A DNA stretch of 64,000 nt from Coptis chinensis. Taxonomy: Eukaryota; Streptophyta; Magnoliopsida; Ranunculales; Ranunculaceae. This document shows positions 11,723-24,520 of this stretch, piece after piece. Location: positions 14,340,001 through 14,404,000 of the forward strand of contig CM027380.1 in NCBI GenBank assembly GCA_015680905.1. Reading direction: 5' to 3'. Position 1 is the first letter of the stretch, and each line of letters starts with the position of its first letter. A model generated the notes under the pieces. That model made no database searches and was not told the origin of the DNA. It was given only the letters and a program-made list of their open reading frames with translations. Both the position numbers and the translations under genes were made by a program.

Positions 11723-14374
11723 AATTGGTGTCAAATTCTTTAAGATTTTGGGTTTTTCACAATGGTAAATCCAAATACTCTTCACAAACTTGAACCCTCC
11801 ACCCCCAGAACACTTATTTTTTCATCTTGTTCTTGTGCACTCACACAAATAGACAAATGTCAGACCGAGCTCTCCACTTATATGTTGGCTCCACATGACA
11901 AAAACTGATTCAGTATTCTTGAAGTGAATTTCGGTTGTTTCTCCCGAAATGAATAAATATTCTGTCATCCACCCAAAGAGGACCATGGTTGTCACAATTC
12001 ATGTGTTAATATCTTTTATACATTAACTTTTGGTACCCCAAGAACAGGGGGAGCCAACAAATATTGTCAAGTGGACAAAGAGAGTCATTTTAAGAACAAG
12101 TCCTGATCTTTTACTCCTTGTACTTTAGGAGATCTCGTCCTACTTATATTTGATTGATTATTCAATGTACTTTACTGACCGATCAAAAATGCAAAATAAA
12201 AAACAAAATAAAACAAAACAAAAATTTAGTTAGGAATGTGTTGAATCGAATTTAAAATAGGTTTCATTTTAATATTCATAAAAGTAACTTGAATAAATCT
12301 GTAATTCACCTCCTGTGATTTCGAATAACAATCAGGTTGACAATTTGTGATTCCAAAGATGAAGAATGAAGTAAGAATTTGACCATGACATATAGTGCAA
12401 ATTCTAAGGTCAAACAACTCAATCTTTGAGTAAGTAGTTTCTTGAACAGCATATGCGTCGCCCCAAAATTCTATCATTTAGCTGCTTTTTAAAAATCTTA
12501 ACATATTCGTAATATTATGATCAGGAACTGAAATCGGTGCTGATGGGTGCCAAACCCAGGTTTGTTGTAATAAATACCACAGATTTACCAACCAAGCTAG
12601 TCGGGAGCACCCATGCATTCGGCAAATTAAAAGACAATGTGTCTTTAATCAGTAGTAGGATCCTCCTTGCACCTTGCAAATGGCAATACGAAATACAATC
12701 AAGATTGAGATTGTGAAAATTCCTACAGTCTAGACTAAATTTGAAGGTATCAAACCTCTTGATGACCAGAAAAGTACGCTTCCTATTTCTCAATTTTTGT
12801 CTTGGCAATGTTTGTCTGCAACACCTCCTGTCACAAGAATAGATCTTTGTCTACGAACAAGTATGATGTACCCTAAGCCAAGAATTTCAATATGAGTGAT
12901 ACAAGTACGTTGTAAATTCCCAAAATTCCCAAATATAGCACACTGACACAAGCCTTCGGCTCTTCCAATTTTCTAATTCTCAGCAGGATCAACTTAGAGG
13001 ACTATCCAGTTGTCCTTGGTTTTATATCCACACCTCAAGCAATATTAACTAATTCAGGAAATTGAGGTACTAGTCGCCTACCACAATCTTCACCACCTTG
13101 CAGTACTTTTCTAAGCCATTCACTTATCACATGGTTCTTGAATATGTTCTGCAGGTTATTTTCAGCAATTAGTTGACACGTACAAGGTGTACTCGGATAT
13201 CTCATTCACTCTGCACCTTCATAGTCAGCTCATGCCTCTTACAATCAACTCTTGAATCTAGTTCCAAAAGCTGCAGTATCCAGTATTAGTCGCTACTCAA
13301 CAATCTTCTTCCTCGATAGGTTTCTACCTTGTCACCTGAAGTCCCCCAATCTAGTTCCTCTCAACTACCGCTGACTTACATATTCTGTCAGATACGTTTT
13401 CAGAAAGCCAGGATAAGGGAATAAGAATATTTCTATACAACTCTCAAAACCTAGACGAGACAATTGCATCAACAAAAAGATTGAAACCAAAATATGATAG
13501 GTTCTCGACAGTAAAGAATAGTGTCTTGAGGTAAGGTACTTCAATGGCTTCAGGCTGAGGCATAGTCCTCACTGCTGAACACAGGATCAAAAAAAAAAAC
13601 AAAGGATTATCTGAATTTAACTAACTTCTGTAGAGGGGACTCTAATGAGATTAAAGTCTTTAACTAGTAATATCTTGTCATCAGGTTATGGACATCAAGT
13701 GCCACTTGGACAAGTTGCATAAAAGTAGATGGAGTAAGAGTTGGGCATCTCACTGTTGCAAGTGATGGAGTGTATGCCAGGACCCTGGTGAGTTTTCTTA
13801 CCTTTTCTCAAGGTCTAAAGAACTTTTGGAAGCTCTGCTCCAAGGCAAAGCCTCAAACACCTTGTGAAAACCAAATTGCTATTACGTATACCATGGTGAA
13901 TGACTACCTTTTCATTTTCTATGAAAATAGTCAAGGAAGGGTGTTGTACCCAGACACAATTGGGACCGCGTAGTATTACAAAGATACTACCAATTGGCTA
14001 GAATGGCAACGACAAGCCCACAATGTATGTGAAAGGACTATGGAGACCATATGAGAGTAACACAGTGAAGGAAAAAAATAAATAAATAAAACATCATCTT
14101 CGGCTATCATTGCTACTACCATCTCAAGGCTGATATTTTTTGGGAACAATGAAAGATTCTCAGAAGAAAACCAGAGAAATTAAGCATAGGCTACAACGTA
14201 TTCCCATCTTCTTAACATATTCTAGCTGACCATTGGTGTGTTATCGTTTCCTCAAAATCGTTGGAGGTGGCAAGCTCCACAAATCTAATATCTTCAATGA
14301 AATTCTTAAGATTTTAGAGTTCATTATAAAATTTTCCATAAAAATGTTTCTGAAATTTTCTGATTGTAGTAGGG
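11723..14374. other. Degraded sequence without recognised gene
   Basis: It probably includes the remains of the internal part of the LTR element beginning at 11387. The longest open frame, 12521-12808 on the minus strand, has no family I recognise. A short exon-like stretch at about 13700-13790 on the plus strand (reading VDGVRVGHLTVASDGVYAR, bounded by a gtgag donor) looks protein-derived, but I cannot name it. It could be a captured or decayed exon. Confidence 0.35.
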
Positions 14375-14917
14375 ATGTATATTGGATAATGGCAGTCCTG
14401 GTCCCACCACAGCCACTTCCTATATTATAGTTGATTTTGAGTTTCCTATTTTAGAAGAGACTTGAGAACTATTTAGTGTTGCCAAATTAAAGTTTCTTGG
14501 CTAGAAAGAAACCTTTTCCATAAATAAGGCATGAGAGTCTCATTGTAATGAGATTATTTTGACCTATGAATTTATGAATAAATTATGGATTTTGCCTTTG
14601 TAGGAGCTTCTGTGGACAAAATCAGTAATCCACAACATGCCTTTAAAGGATTTTGCCTTTGCAAGGAACCTTTATAGGCTCACACAGATGTAACACATGA
14701 AAACCATATTTTTATTGAAAATTCATAACTCAAAATAACCTCATTACAATGAGTCTCTCTTGCCTTATTTATAGAAAAGGTTTTTAAGAAACTTTATTTT
14801 GGCAACTACTAAATAGTTCCCTAAACCTTAAATTTCTTCTAAAATAGATAACTAAAATAAACAACAATATAGAAAGTGGCTAATGTGGAACCAGTCCCCA
14901 CCATTATCAATATACAT
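14375..14917. repeat. Large imperfect inverted repeat
   Basis: The sequence from 14375 (TGTATATTGGATAATGG..) to about 14600 recurs as its reverse complement from about 14690 to 14917 (..ccattatcaatataca). Shared blocks include ataaataaggca, tcattgtaatgag and ttattttga. The spacer of about 90 bp is unrelated. It could be a foldback element or two solo LTRs in opposite orientation, since each arm has an LTR-like 'TATAAATAAGGC ... AATAAA' layout. No clear target-site duplication was seen. Confidence 0.6.
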
Positions 14918-15056
14918 AAAATATTTGTGTTTTTCACCTTGTTACACCTTAGCATCCTTCGCTAGCACTGTTATGACTATATCAACCTTGGCTTTCTCAG
15001 CAAAGTGGTGGTGAATAAGGAGTGGTGTATCCTAAGAGGTCGTACGTTTTCCTTTA

Positions 15057-15757
15057 GAGCATGACCAATGGGATTGTGATGCGGACATCAATAGGCCCAA
15101 GCTCAAATGCATAAAGAGGCGTCCATCTTTTTAGTAGTCTTTTGTTTTTAGAATGCCATGTGGCATGGCATATTACTATTGGTTTATTGCTTTCTAGGAT
15201 AGTTATAAATAAATGGCTTGAGGTTAGAGTTAGACAGTTGATGTTTAGTAGTGATTTTCTTTCTCAGAGTCAATAAAAGAAACTTCTTTATTTTAGGGTT
15301 TTTAATTGTTTTTCATATAAATTGTAGATTTCTTCTTCTTAATCGCTTCCGCTCATAAATCTACATCAGATTGTGTAAAAAGTTTGTGTAAATTTACACA
15401 ATTCTCACTAAAAAACTTCTACCAATGGTATTGTGTAAAATAACTTTTAACTTAAAAGTGTTTAAATGATTGTTTAAAAATGAGAATAGTTTTACACATT
15501 TTTTAACTCAATTAGTTCTAACTACCCACTACTTCAAAAAATGGGATTCCACAAGTTTTGCATTATCTTTATTTAAACTAATGGAAAGCCAACACCACTT
15601 GTTTTTGCACATTTTGCAAAAAGATTCCATTGGTTCACTTTTGATTGTGTATTTTTACACATTACACTTATTGTGTAAATTTCTTTTAAAAACACATGTG
15701 ACTACTATATAGAGCCTATGTGGCTGTGTAAATTTACACAACCCATTGGTAATGCTC
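15057..15757. mobile_element. MITE, PIF/Harbinger (Tourist)-like, split by a solo LTR
   Basis: The left end GAGCATGACCAATGGG and the right end (reverse complement GAGCATTACCAATGGG) form terminal inverted repeats with one mismatch, flanked by TTA at 15054-15056 and TTA at 15758-15760. Inside, GTGTAAATTTACACAA-type palindromes recur. Without the nested solo LTR the element is about 400 bp and non-coding. The TTA duplication and 'GAGCAT..CCAATGGG' ends fit a Tourist-like MITE. Confidence 0.65.
15077..15368 (+). repeat. Solo LTR with perfect 5-bp target duplication
   Basis: The 292-bp segment begins TGATGCGGAC, ends CTACATCA, and is flanked by GATTG on both sides (15072-15076 and 15369-15373). 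Removing it and one GATTG restores a continuous MITE. It contains a TATAAATAAATGG-like box and a poly(A)-signal-like AATAAAAG. Solo LTRs arise by recombination between the two LTRs of a full element. Confidence 0.75.
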
Positions 15758-16029
15758 TTACCATTTGATGTACATTGTTGTGCTTCTCTTTAACTACTCG
15801 ACCATCTCTAGTCATTGCCAATTGCTTTTCAACTGGGTACCCCAAAATTGAATGTGGTACCGGGGCAGCTTATTGTATTTTGCACAAAAGGCCCGACTGC
15901 ACGTAGTCCCCGAATCGGACTCAAGTAAGCATATGCGCAAGGGAGTCGCGTTTGAGATATTTGATATAGCCCCCATGGATAGGGCAGGTCATCGAAGCGA
16001 GTTGAGTTCGAGTCGAGCTCAAATTCTAA

Positions 16030-18724
16030 TGTAGAACAAGTAGAGATTTAGACGAAAGAGATACGGAAATCTCAATTAGTATAGAAGTGAAGAAGAAAGA
16101 TAAGAAATATCAATCTGACATAATCGAAGAGACTGATCTTGAGATATTCTATTGTTAAGTGGTGGTTCAGATTTAATATGAGATGAGGTAATTTGTGTGA
16201 GATCAAATATATTGCGTTGAGATATGTGTTCTAACAAAGTCTTTAGAGTTTAAGTAGGAAACAAATCCACTTATGATTCAAATAACCAAATTATTAGGAA
16301 ACTTGATGCAACAAATAACTTGAATTATTAGAATTTATAATTCTTTACATGTCACATACCTTACTTGAGCCGGACCACAAGCTTTAGTATGAAATGCATG
16401 TATATTGCTTTTACTTTAGTAATTGAATGAAACTAACGCCTCAAAAGAATAGTAACAAAATCACGGGTAATTTCTAGTATATAGAGGCCAATTAGAACAA
16501 TAAGTAAGAAGAAAATGAAGTTTTAGAAAAGAAAGATAGATAATAAACAAAGACAACTCAATTGAGAGAATTATTGATTGTAATTGATTAATAATAATCA
16601 TAATGTGTTGGTTCTTACAAAATATTAGAGAAGCCATATTTATAGATATGGTCTCTTGACTTAATGCAAAATAAAACTATTTTTAATTCTAATTAAACAC
16701 AAAATTATAAATTATTTTAACTACTAATTAAAATTCTTCTAGAACCAACTATAGGTATCCTATCCTACATCATTCTCCTCTTCTTTGAAACAACTCGTCC
16801 TCGAGTTGAAAATTGGAGAAAACAACCAACGTGTTTAGAAATTAGGTTCCCACTATATTTTTTTTTGAAAGAACTCGCCCTTGGGTTATGCATGAGAATT
16901 ATGAGAGCTTTGTTTGCAAGATGCTTAAAAGTTATGTCTCCTTGAGCTTTCCATCTTTTCTTGTGTCTTTTTTTTTTCTCACTTCTTGGATGGTCTATCA
17001 AAAAATTCGGGAACACGTGGAAGTAGAATTCTGAAGTTCTGAATTTGAAAATTTGATCTTCCAAATAAGTTCTTGACATCACCACTAGCAACAACCAACT
17101 AGCTATAGTATTCCACAAATGGGTCTTCAAAGTCAAGATGTTTCAGTACAACTTCAACCATTGTAAACTCCTCTTCTTTAAAAGAACTCATCTTTGAGTT
17201 GTTTTCTTGAGGTGAATCTCCTTTCCTATCAATATCCACTTCAAAAGGTTTCTTCTCAACAAAGTTTTGATTTTCAACAAGGCAATTACGGACATCTTCA
17301 TTGGCTTCAACAGTGACTGCAACTATATCTTTGGTAGGTGGAGGATTTAGGTTGATGGGTTGAGGTTTTGGGTTAGAAATTTTGGGAGGAGTACGTAATA
17401 TGGGTATAGATATTAGTGGTGGTGTAGGTAATATGACAGTTGATATTGGTGGTAGTGTGGATAATATGGGTGTTGATATTGGTTTCATGTGTAGGTAATT
17501 GTGGTGGAAGACTTTGGGGGAAACCGCAGGAGAGGCTTAGATACACTAGGATTTTCAGTTCTAGGAAGAAAAACACACCTTAACATACTTTTCATGCAAT
17601 ACCAACAATAAATAAAATTATATCAATTATTGTTCATGTTAGTCCACACACAATATGTTTCTCCAACAAGAAGTTCATCAACAATAATTGTTTTGGATTT
17701 ATTTGTATATCTATTTTTTGAAAAATATTCTTCAACTAAGTGAATCCAATCATTAATATGATACTGGCCTTCAAAGTATGGAAGCTTGAATGTTGGATGG
17801 AACTGAAAACCATTTTATCGATCTTCCTTGAATTTTGCATGATCACGAACAAAATCTCTATGTAGGGGGCCGAGTGGACGAGCATTAAAAATATTGAAGT
17901 CACGTTTGGTGTACCACAAATCAAGGTGTGTGATAAGTGATGGTTAGAGAGGAAAGTTGTGGAGGGGTATAAGAACTCATCTTTATTTGTTTATCTTGCC
18001 AAACTCGAAATCAGTCCAAATCGACACCTTGGAAAAAAATGATGTATCTTTTTTACTCCGATGTCAAAACGTCTTAACCCGATTTTTCCTTAGGAACTAG
18101 ATTCAACCAACTCCATATTGAGATATAGCACGACTCTAATTCAAAGTATTCGGTCTATGAAAATTCAGCAAGATGACATTTTTCTTGTCTTTTGGCCAAA
18201 AGGTTGGTGATGATGTGGTGGACGAAATTCTTTCATTGAGTTGAAGGTGAAAGTGAGCGGAATCAATTTGATGATGAAAAAAACTGATGGTGATGAGGTG
18301 GTGGGCAAATAAAAATAGGATGGTGATTGATCGCTTTCTAAATGAAAATCGAGAAAGTATGACTCGATACCAATTAATATAGAACAAGTATAGCTTTAGA
18401 AAAAAAGATATAGAAATCTCAATTAGTAGTAGAAGTGAAAAAGATAAGAAATATATATAGACAAAATTTAAACAATAAGCTAGAAGAAGATGAAGCTTTA
18501 GGAGTAGAAAGATAGATAATAAACAAAGACACTTTCAACCGAGAGAATTCTTGATTGTGATTCAATTCATAACAATCATAATGGGTTGGTTCTTATAAAA
18601 TACTACAGAAGTTATACTCAAAGATATGGTTTCTTAGACTCAAGTAATGCAAAATAAAAAACACTTTTATTTAACTACTAATTAAAATTCTTCACTTGAC
18701 CAACTATAGGTATCCTATCCTACA
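16030..18724 (-). mobile_element. Non-autonomous LTR retrotransposon nested in the hAT element
   Basis: The LTRs are 16030-16769 (TGTAGAACAAG..ATCCTACA) and 18378-18724 (TATAGAACAAG..ATCCTACA). The flanks TCTAA and TCAAA are a target duplication with one mismatch. Beside the right LTR, on the minus strand, lies TTGGTATCGAGTCA, a modified tRNA primer-binding site, so the element runs on the minus strand with its 5' LTR on the right. The left LTR is longer because it holds an extra block of about 370 bp (about 16115-16500). The internal part is only about 1.6 kb and lacks reverse transcriptase and integrase. The minus-strand start of the left LTR follows a frame rich in 'TSCFKEEEN'-like residues, seen at the pol 3' end of plant Gypsy elements. 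Confidence 0.75.
17099..17488 (-). CDS. Proline-rich open frame inside the LTR element
   Basis: This 129-codon open frame of unknown function lies in the internal region of the LTR element at 16030-18724. Its N-terminal third is a low-complexity repeat of the type ISTPIL-TLPP-ISTVIL-TPP, produced by a degenerate DNA tandem repeat (about 17390-17490). The C-terminal part is acidic (KEEEFTMVEVV). It is probably a relic of the element's gag region or of a captured segment. No domain is recognisable. Confidence 0.35.
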   Translation of the reverse strand: MKPISTPILSTLPPISTVILPTPPLISIPILRTPPKISNPKPQPINLNPPPTKDIVAVTVEANEDVRNCLVENQNFVEKKPFEVDIDRKGDSPQENNSKMSSFKEEEFTMVEVVLKHLDFEDPFVEYYS

Positions 18725-19107
18725 TCAAATTCTCTCCCAGTATTGAGTACCTCATCGAGCCTAGCTATACGTTCAACTTCGAACACAAGTTTTTCGGGCT
18801 TGATTCTACTTGTTTATTGTACAAGTTTGAATTTGAGATAAATGAACAACAATACTTATAGAATACTTACTAAATGCGAAATATAACATGCAAAACAATG
18901 GTGAACACACTATGGTTATAATTAATATGTGATAAACTATTACAATCCAACACATTGTTATAATAATATTCTATGTTTTAACAAAATTATGTAAAAATCT
19001 GAAAAGTTTAGAGTAGTCAAGCTCGAACTTTAAAATGTGCACATATTTGACTCATTATTATATTATTAAAATGAGCAAGCTCGAACTCCGAACGATGACC
19101 AGCCCTA

Positions 19108-20959
19108 CACATGGATTAACGAAAAGCCCCTTAACAATGTATAAATTTTGGGCAGTTCACTCATTGCCAATTGGTTTCGAAGTTCAATGCTCAAATTTAG
19201 TATGATATCATAATAGGTTATTGTAGTTGGCACAAGGGGTTGTTTACTCCAAATCAATCAAGTATGTTTGTCCACATATTAAGCTTCACCCGTAATGGGG
19301 ACTGTTAAGCTTTTTCATATAGTACTAACAGAAAATTGGGAGACTGAAAGCCTTACATAACATCCATCGCCTTACTCATGGAAGTTCTAGTCCCTTTGTT
19401 TACGGTTTGGAGTTGTCTAGGTAGCCCTAAGCTTGGTTAAGGAGGCATTGTCGCCTGTTTTTAAGAGATGTGGTATATTGGGGGTATTAACGTGGAAGCA
19501 CTAATTGGAGAGAGTTTGAGGATACTTAAAAGCAACGCTCAGTCACTAAAAAGGTGATTATTTCACTCGAGGCTTATCCCCCTATGGTCAAAGTCTATTA
19601 CTATAGCAACACCCCAATGGGATATAAATTCAACACGCCCCTCACGTGTGACGATATCTTGAGCCCAACACTTGTTAAAGTGGGTGACAGGGAGATGTAA
19701 GGATGGCCACAGAAATGTTCTATCAGACAAACTTGGGTTTCAAGATTTTAATGCAAGGCTTCAAATAGTTTAGGTGATTATATATGTACAACAGGAGCTT
19801 TTGCACCAAATGATAATCTATTAGTATGGAGTTAATATCGATCAAGCAGCACCTTTTTACTTCCATGTTTCATATGTTTTCCCTTCCTTATTCCATTATA
19901 TGTAGGGATATTCCCGCCTTTGCAAAACAAAAATCCAATTAAAGGTGAAAATACATTATATATCACCAATAAAAACATAGTAATGGGATGAGATATAATC
20001 ACTACATAAAGATGAAAAAGATAGAAGAAACGATGACAAAAGTAAGCCTCGACAAAATCTAGAAAACCAAATAAAAAAAATAAAAATGGAAAAACAAAGT
20101 CTTGAAGATGTACCAAAATGGCCATCAGCTCATCCATTCTGAAGAAAAGCTAGAAATGGGCGCCTCCATTCGCCTCTAGATCTTTGACCAAGGAAGATTA
20201 ATCATTTGCTCGATATAACCAACATCTTCAAAGTCAGATGAGGTGTATAATCAAAATGTCTTTGATTCCTCCCACACCAAAAGGCCCCCTAATTACACAA
20301 ATGGCACAATGTCCATATCTTACAGGCTACAGCCCTTAAGGAATGCATTCATTAGAACAGGGAAGCCAATAGCCCTTTTACCAATCAAAAGAAACATCAA
20401 ACACCTTGAATGAAGACAAACTAACAAAGAACCCGCAGAATACGGAGTGGGATGGTGCGCGACTATTGAACTCAGCGCATATACAGTAGTACGGCTGCTA
20501 TAAATTCCTACCGTAGTGATTTTTTCAATATATAGTTATGAATCCAAACAGACCAAGCATTTTTAATCTTACCACATGTGAAGTTATGCTACATTTCATC
20601 TATATTTCCATCGAGTACCACCAGGCATAAATTATTTTTGTTTTTTACCGTATACACCCCTCCCACTCAAGTGGCGCTTTTGTGTTAGCAATTGTAGATG
20701 ATAGATGGCGCGGAGGTCCGCAAAAATTATCATGGCATGGCAGATGCCAAGGAACCCCAATTCTTCATAGATGAGGAGGACAACGGTAAATGCCGGATAT
20801 AAGGTAAGTTTTAATTTTGTTCGTGGTCCGCTTATGTCCTAAGCAATGTAATTTTGTTATCCCATAACGGTGGAACTCCATAGAGTTAAGGCCCTGCTTT
20901 TATTTATCTATATTAGTATGTTCTAAATTTGTTTTGCATGTGTTCTTCAATTTTCACGC
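19108..20959. other. No gene recognised; possible LTR and LINE debris
   Basis: Around 19560-19720 there is text typical of plant LTR leaders (..cacgcccctcacgtgtgacga..), suggesting an old LTR relic. Minus-strand frames at about 19830-20280 have a hydrophobic open frame (19832-20137) without recognised domain. No exon or RNA gene can be supported. Confidence 0.4.
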
Positions 20960-22241
20960 GTTCCCATGGTATTTTCTACCTTTCTTATTTTAATACTTTG
21001 AAGACAAAGCATGTTCTTGTTTGGGGGTGGCATAGAAACACGTGTAAATTAAGGCACCTATTAGGATATAATACATGTATAATATGCACTTGTTTTATAG
21101 TAAAAAAAAATTCAAAAATTAAAAAAATATATAAATAAAAAGTTTATGTTATACACTTAGGAATATTTGTATTGTTTCTTTCTCTATAATGATAATAGTC
21201 TAGATATTTCATGTTAGCTCTTATATTAGAATAGTTTTTAGGAATTTAGGTTAATATGTAGGTAATAATCATTTCATCTTTCTATAAATATATTGCATGA
21301 GTATCTATGATTGTTTGGCAGTAAGTTTCTGAAATCTAGGCTAGAGTACTTATCCTACAAATCCTATGAGAATATAGCCTAAAGCCTTATATGAGTGAAA
21401 TATTTGAGAAATGACACAAGGGAGAAGTAAATTCCGAATAGAGAAATCACACGTTCACTTGCTTGATCACTATACCATATCATAAGCGAGAATTTAGGCC
21501 CTTTTTGGATCGATATAGCCAGAAATTCAAACCTTATGAAATTATTTTCCGCTAGTCGCCCCTCTGAGCCTTTCTTTAGCATTTTATAAACTGCAAATCC
21601 TTTACCCTTTTATACAAAACAAAATAAAAATAAAAATCAGCCTACCCATTTTTGAATAAGTATGAGATTAGAGATGAAATGAAGAATATAAAAGAGAAAG
21701 ACCTATGAAACCAAGAATTTGTTAGTTGCTTCAAATAAGAAAAGAAAGTTTCCATCCAAAGAAAATAAATAAATAAAATAAAAAGTTAGAACTCCAAAAA
21801 CAGAATCAAAGGAGTCAAAAGCCTAAAGAAAAAGAAAATGAATGGCTAAGGATGGAAACAAAGTGTAGAAGCAAAGTAAGAACAAGGTTTTCTCTAGTTA
21901 CATAATATGAAGACTTTATTATCTCAAACTTGTCCTTTTGAATATCCATTTCTTTCCTTCTTAAACCATCTCCTAATCCCCACAACACCTAATAAAGATA
22001 TGTAACTCAATTAGGAATATATTAGTGTGATAGTAAGTGGCAGATGTGTTTGATCGACTTCGGTTTCCTTGTGTGTCATTGAGATTGTAAGGTAAAGTGT
22101 GCCCACTGCGCACTGGAGTGAGCGAAACTTGAGTGGAAAAATCAGAGTGTTTTTGTCTTGACATATATGTGAGGACCTACTTAAGGACGTTATTCCAAAG
22201 TTTCATAAACGGACCTGTTATTGCATTTCATAGCATAGTTC

Positions 22242-22326
<85 letters not shown>

Positions 22327-22980
22327 GTAGATGATTGATTATTATGCACGTATTAGCTTAGATTTCAATTTATTATTCCTGTATTCATTGCTAGTGAGAT
22401 GAATAGATATTTGAGAATAAAGTATGAAATAGTAATTTCATTTTTTAGTCGTTGTAGTATAGATGAAGTTTGTGAGTACCTTCTCTGGAAAACTCTCACG
22501 AGGCTATAACTCGTCCACTAGGAAATTCCTAGTGGTTTAAGGCCTTATTGCATATGGTCAATGCAATCGTACTCGGCGAAAAGATATTAGTTATAACTCC
22601 ATTTTTGGTTACTTATATTAATTTTTCATATTTGCTTGAGGACAAGCAAAATGCTGTTTGGGGGTGGTTTGATAAGAGCCCAAAACTGTAGTTTTAACCC
22701 CTTAATATCATTACATTTAGACCAATTATGTTTATAATAAATAAGAGTTAGTATTGTTTACGTACTTTTGTGTATTTCAGGCATTGGAGTCCAATATGTG
22801 AAGAAATATGTCACTTTTGCGAGATAAATGAGCAAAGGTTGGTTGCTAAGAAGTTCTATGATTAAAAGTCAAGATTCAAGGAGAAAACGCCTTTTTAAAG
22901 CCCGGTGAAAGATAAAAAAAGTCAAACTCAACGCGGGTAGAAATAGAGCAGAAAAGTCAACAGAACTTCCACGTTTCTAT
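20960..22980 (+). repeat. Tandem unit 1: Gypsy-type 3' region plus first 300 bp of an LTR
   Basis: This unit repeats with moderate divergence in 22981 onward. Shared landmarks are gacaaagcatg..tttgggggtgg, 'CTTTTTGGATCGATATAGCC', 'GTGATAGTAAGTGG.AGATG' and gaggacaagcaaaatgct. It ends with a polypurine-like tttgggggtgg followed by an LTR start (TTTGATAAGAGCCC at 22668), cut off at about 22975. The 'TTGCTTGAGGACAAGCAAA..TTTGGGGGTG' block just before TGATAAG is typical of the 3' end of plant Gypsy (Athila/Tat-like) elements. No coding frame of note. Confidence 0.7.
22244..22325. repeat. (AT)n microsatellite
   Basis: About 41 perfect AT dinucleotides sit in tandem unit 1. The equivalent place in unit 2 (about 24229-24245) has only a short gtatagttgttt sequence, so the array expanded after the duplication. 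The open frame translated as a Tyr-Ile repeat here is an artefact. Confidence 0.97.
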
Positions 22981-24330
22981 GGTACTCTCTATCTTTTATT
23001 TTCATTCTATACTTTGGGGACAAAGCATGATTTTGTTTGGGGGTGGTATAAAAACATGTTGTAAATGCTTAAGCACATATTAGGTTGTATATTATGCACT
23101 TTTCTTTATAAAAATGTTAAAATCATAAATATAATTTATACTATGCACTTAGTGATAATGGTATTATTCTTTTCTCCATGATGATACTAGTCTAAAAATC
23201 TCATATAGTACTTGAATTAAGATTTAATTTTTGAAACTTAGATTAATATGTAGGTAATAGTCATTGCATCTTTTCATGAATATCTTGCATGAGCATCTAA
23301 GATTGTACTTGACAGTATTTTTTCTGAGACCTAGGTTAAAGTACTTAATACATATCCTGTGAGTATCTAGCCTAAAAGCCTCATATGAGTGAAATATCTG
23401 AGTAATGACACAATGGAGAAGTAAAATCTGAGTAGAGAAATTACACTTCCACTTGCTTGATCACCATACCATATCCTAAGCGAGAATTTAGGCCCTTTTT
23501 GGATCGATATAGCCAGAAATTCTTACGTAAGTATATTTTTCCGCTAGTCGCCCCACTAAGCCTTTTCATTAGCTTTTTCACAAATCACAAATCCTTTACC
23601 CAATAAAACAAAATAAAAAAATAAAATCAGCCTACCTATCTAGATAAGTCTGAGAAATAGGATGAGTGAAAAAAAAAAAGAAAAGAAAAACCTGTGTAAA
23701 CAAAAATTAGTTAGTTGTTTCAAAAGAAAAAGAAAGGAAGTTTCCATCCAAAGAAAATAAAAATAAAAATAAAAACTCCAAAAAAAATAGAATAAAATGA
23801 GTCAAAAAGCCAAAATAAAAAGGCTAATGATGGAAACTATGTGTAGAAGCAAAGTAAGAACTTAACAAGATTTTCTCTAAGTTACATATTTTGAAGACCC
23901 TATTATCTCAGACTTGTCTTTTTGAATATCTATTTCCTTCATTCTTTAACCAACACCTATGCTCTGTATCACCTAATAAAGACCTCTAGCTCAATTAGGA
24001 TTAATTTGGTGTGATAGTAAGTGGTAGATGTGTTTGATCGACCTCGACTTCCTTGGATTGTCATTGAGATTGTGAGGAAACGTGTGCCTACTGCACACTG
24101 GAGTTAGCAAACTTGAGTGGAAAAATCAGAGTGTTATGTGTTTTGACACATTTCTTGTGAGAACCTATACTTAAGACGTTATTCCAAAAGTTTCATAAAC
24201 GGACCTACCATTGCATTTCATAGCATAGTTCATTGTATAGTTGTTTATCTTAAGATGATTTGATTATTATGCATGTATTAATTTATGAGTTAGATTTATG
24301 ATCCTTGTTTAAATGCTAGAGAGATGTATA

Positions 24331-24520
24331 TACACCATAATAGGATATTTGCAACACACACCTTTTTTTATTTGCAACGCTTATTTAGCGTTAGTAAGTT
24401 TCCAACACTTATTTAGCGTTGGCAATGTTGTAAAGTGTTGCTTTATTTGGGTGAATTTTCGGAATTAATTGCTAACGCTTAAAAAGCGTGGGAGAAGTGT
24501 TACAAACTTAAAAATTTCGC
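24331..24520. repeat. CACTA 2 left subterminal palindromes
   Basis: Short dyads cluster inside the left terminus, for example AACGCTTATTTAGCGTT (24376-24392). They are followed by related single motifs (aacacttatttagcgtt, aacgcttaaaaagcgt). In CACTA elements such subterminal repeats are transposase (TnpA-type) binding sites. That role is inferred here. Confidence 0.65.

Larger units (their letters stand above)
15980..19107. mobile_element. Non-autonomous hAT-like element, split by an LTR retrotransposon
   Basis: The left end is TAGGGCAGGTCATCG (15980) and the right end reads TAGGGCTGGTCATCG as its reverse complement (ending 19107). The flanks are CCCATGGA (15972-15979) and CACATGGA (19108-19115), an 8-bp duplication with one mismatch, as expected for hAT elements. 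Inner inverted blocks rich in GAGCTCGAAC support pairing of the ends. Without the nested 2.7-kb LTR element it is about 430 bp and has no coding capacity. Confidence 0.7.

Noticed and set aside
22133..22330. Open frame ending in a long Tyr-Ile repeat
   Set aside because: It is a translation of the (AT)n microsatellite.
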